Shown here: positions 63,762 to 64,000 of the stretch, piece after piece
Position numbering within the stretch: position 1 is the stretch's first letter
Layout: each line of letters begins with the position of its first letter
Source of the DNA: Rhizobiales bacterium 62-47
GTDB lineage: Bacteria; Pseudomonadota; Alphaproteobacteria; Rhizobiales; Xanthobacteraceae
Length of the DNA stretch: 64,000 nucleotides
Reading direction: 5' to 3'
Assembly (NCBI GenBank): GCA_001899255.1
Contig: MKVX01000018.1
Location: 1,241,150-1,305,149 of the forward strand
Made by a program: the position numbers and the translations under genes
The notes under the pieces: generated by a model
What the model saw: the letters and a program-made list of their open reading frames with translations, nothing else
Databases searched by the model: none
What the model was told of the DNA's origin: nothing

Positions 63762-64000
63762 TCAATTCGTCGGAGGCGTCCGTGCACCACCGGCACGCGG
63801 CGGCGCATACTGCGCCACCGGGCCCGGTTCCGCGATCTTCGGCTTCGACGTATCGACCGGCGCCAGTACGCTGTTATCGTCGAGGAACTTGTCGAGCATG
63901 CTCTCGATCTTGGCCTTCGCCGCCTGAGGTCCACGATCGCTCATCTCGGTGTGCTGGATGTCCGTCTTGACCACCGTGATGCCAGCCTGCTCGCACTGCT
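63762..64000 (-). CDS. Unrecognised protein, C-terminal part only (5' end outside window)
   Basis: The frame is open to the window edge, so the 78 residues seen (QCEQAGITVVKTDIQHTEMS, DRGPQAAKAKIESMLDKFLD and beyond) are the end of a longer protein. An internal GTG at 63974 is probably not the start. The last ~35 residues are Pro/Ala-rich (EPGPVAQYAPPRAGG). I do not recognise the family. It precedes the VWA gene on the same strand. Confidence 0.65.
   Translation of the reverse strand, partial: QCEQAGITVVKTDIQHTEMSDRGPQAAKAKIESMLDKFLDDNSVLAPVDTSKPKIAEPGPVAQYAPPRAGGARTPPTN

Overview
The window looks like chromosomal core DNA of an alphaproteobacterium, most likely Nitrobacteraceae/Bradyrhizobiaceae (Bradyrhizobium, Rhodopseudomonas, Afipia, Tardiphaga or similar). 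The evidence is high GC, a Bradyrhizobium-type outer-membrane porin, the PleD/DivK cell-cycle pair, GatCAB, a DmeF metal exporter, an EipB envelope protein, a phasin, and several families of short palindromic intergenic repeats typical of this group. The genus cannot be fixed from the sequence alone. About 57 protein genes and one tRNA are supported. Both end genes are cut by the window.

Layout. 1-6060 (mostly minus): rsh (partial), rpoZ, then plus-strand NYN-domain and uracil-DNA glycosylase genes, then minus-strand peroxiredoxin, smpB, mscL and dapA. 6299-8770: a large periplasmic soluble lytic transglycosylase. 8771-9976 is gene-free and holds two repeat units, one of them a structured element of about 550 bp. 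9977-11446: the porin with a long leader. 12209-12302: tRNA-Ser(GCT). 12574-13707: two very small genes. 14283-19654 (minus): gatC, a 68-residue protein, gatA, a patatin-like lipoprotein bracketed by two copies of one palindromic repeat, and gatB. 19760-26115: nitronate monooxygenase, a small membrane protein, ruvX, an AEC transporter, a CPBP protease, an AidB-like acyl-CoA dehydrogenase and a VanX-like dipeptidase.

26276-30419 (plus): pyrB, a dihydroorotase-like protein that lacks its metal-binding histidines, plsY and dprA. 30466-32058: an SDR oxidoreductase/HxlR regulator pair with clear operator repeats, and a small unknown gene with an AT-rich palindromic control region. 32285-38560: a tightly coupled run of topA, rnr, a DUF983 protein and a NUDIX hydrolase. 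38697-44232: a flavin monooxygenase, rpmG, pleD/divK (minus), and DUF3572-dinB. 44252-53900: eipB, dmeF, RidA, a glycerophosphodiesterase, a GNAT-like protein, HIT, trmO, azlC with a frameshifted azlD, a lytic transglycosylase, a selenoprotein-B-like protein with Cys in place of Sec, and an ArsR-type regulator. 54052-64000: clpA and clpS, a TadG-like von Willebrand protein, a phasin, a D-Ala-D-Ala carboxypeptidase with a SPOR domain, a DnaJ-domain protein, a VWA protein and a partial gene.

Most genes are housekeeping: stringent response, translation quality control, pyrimidine and phospholipid synthesis, peptidoglycan turnover, proteolysis and cell-cycle signalling. I found no CRISPR array, prophage, insertion sequence or recognisable defence island. 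The most interesting items are the pseudo-dihydroorotase, the repeat-bracketed gene inside the gat locus, the azlD frameshift, the folded intergenic repeat at 9091-9640, the HxlR operator pair, and several uncharacterised small proteins.
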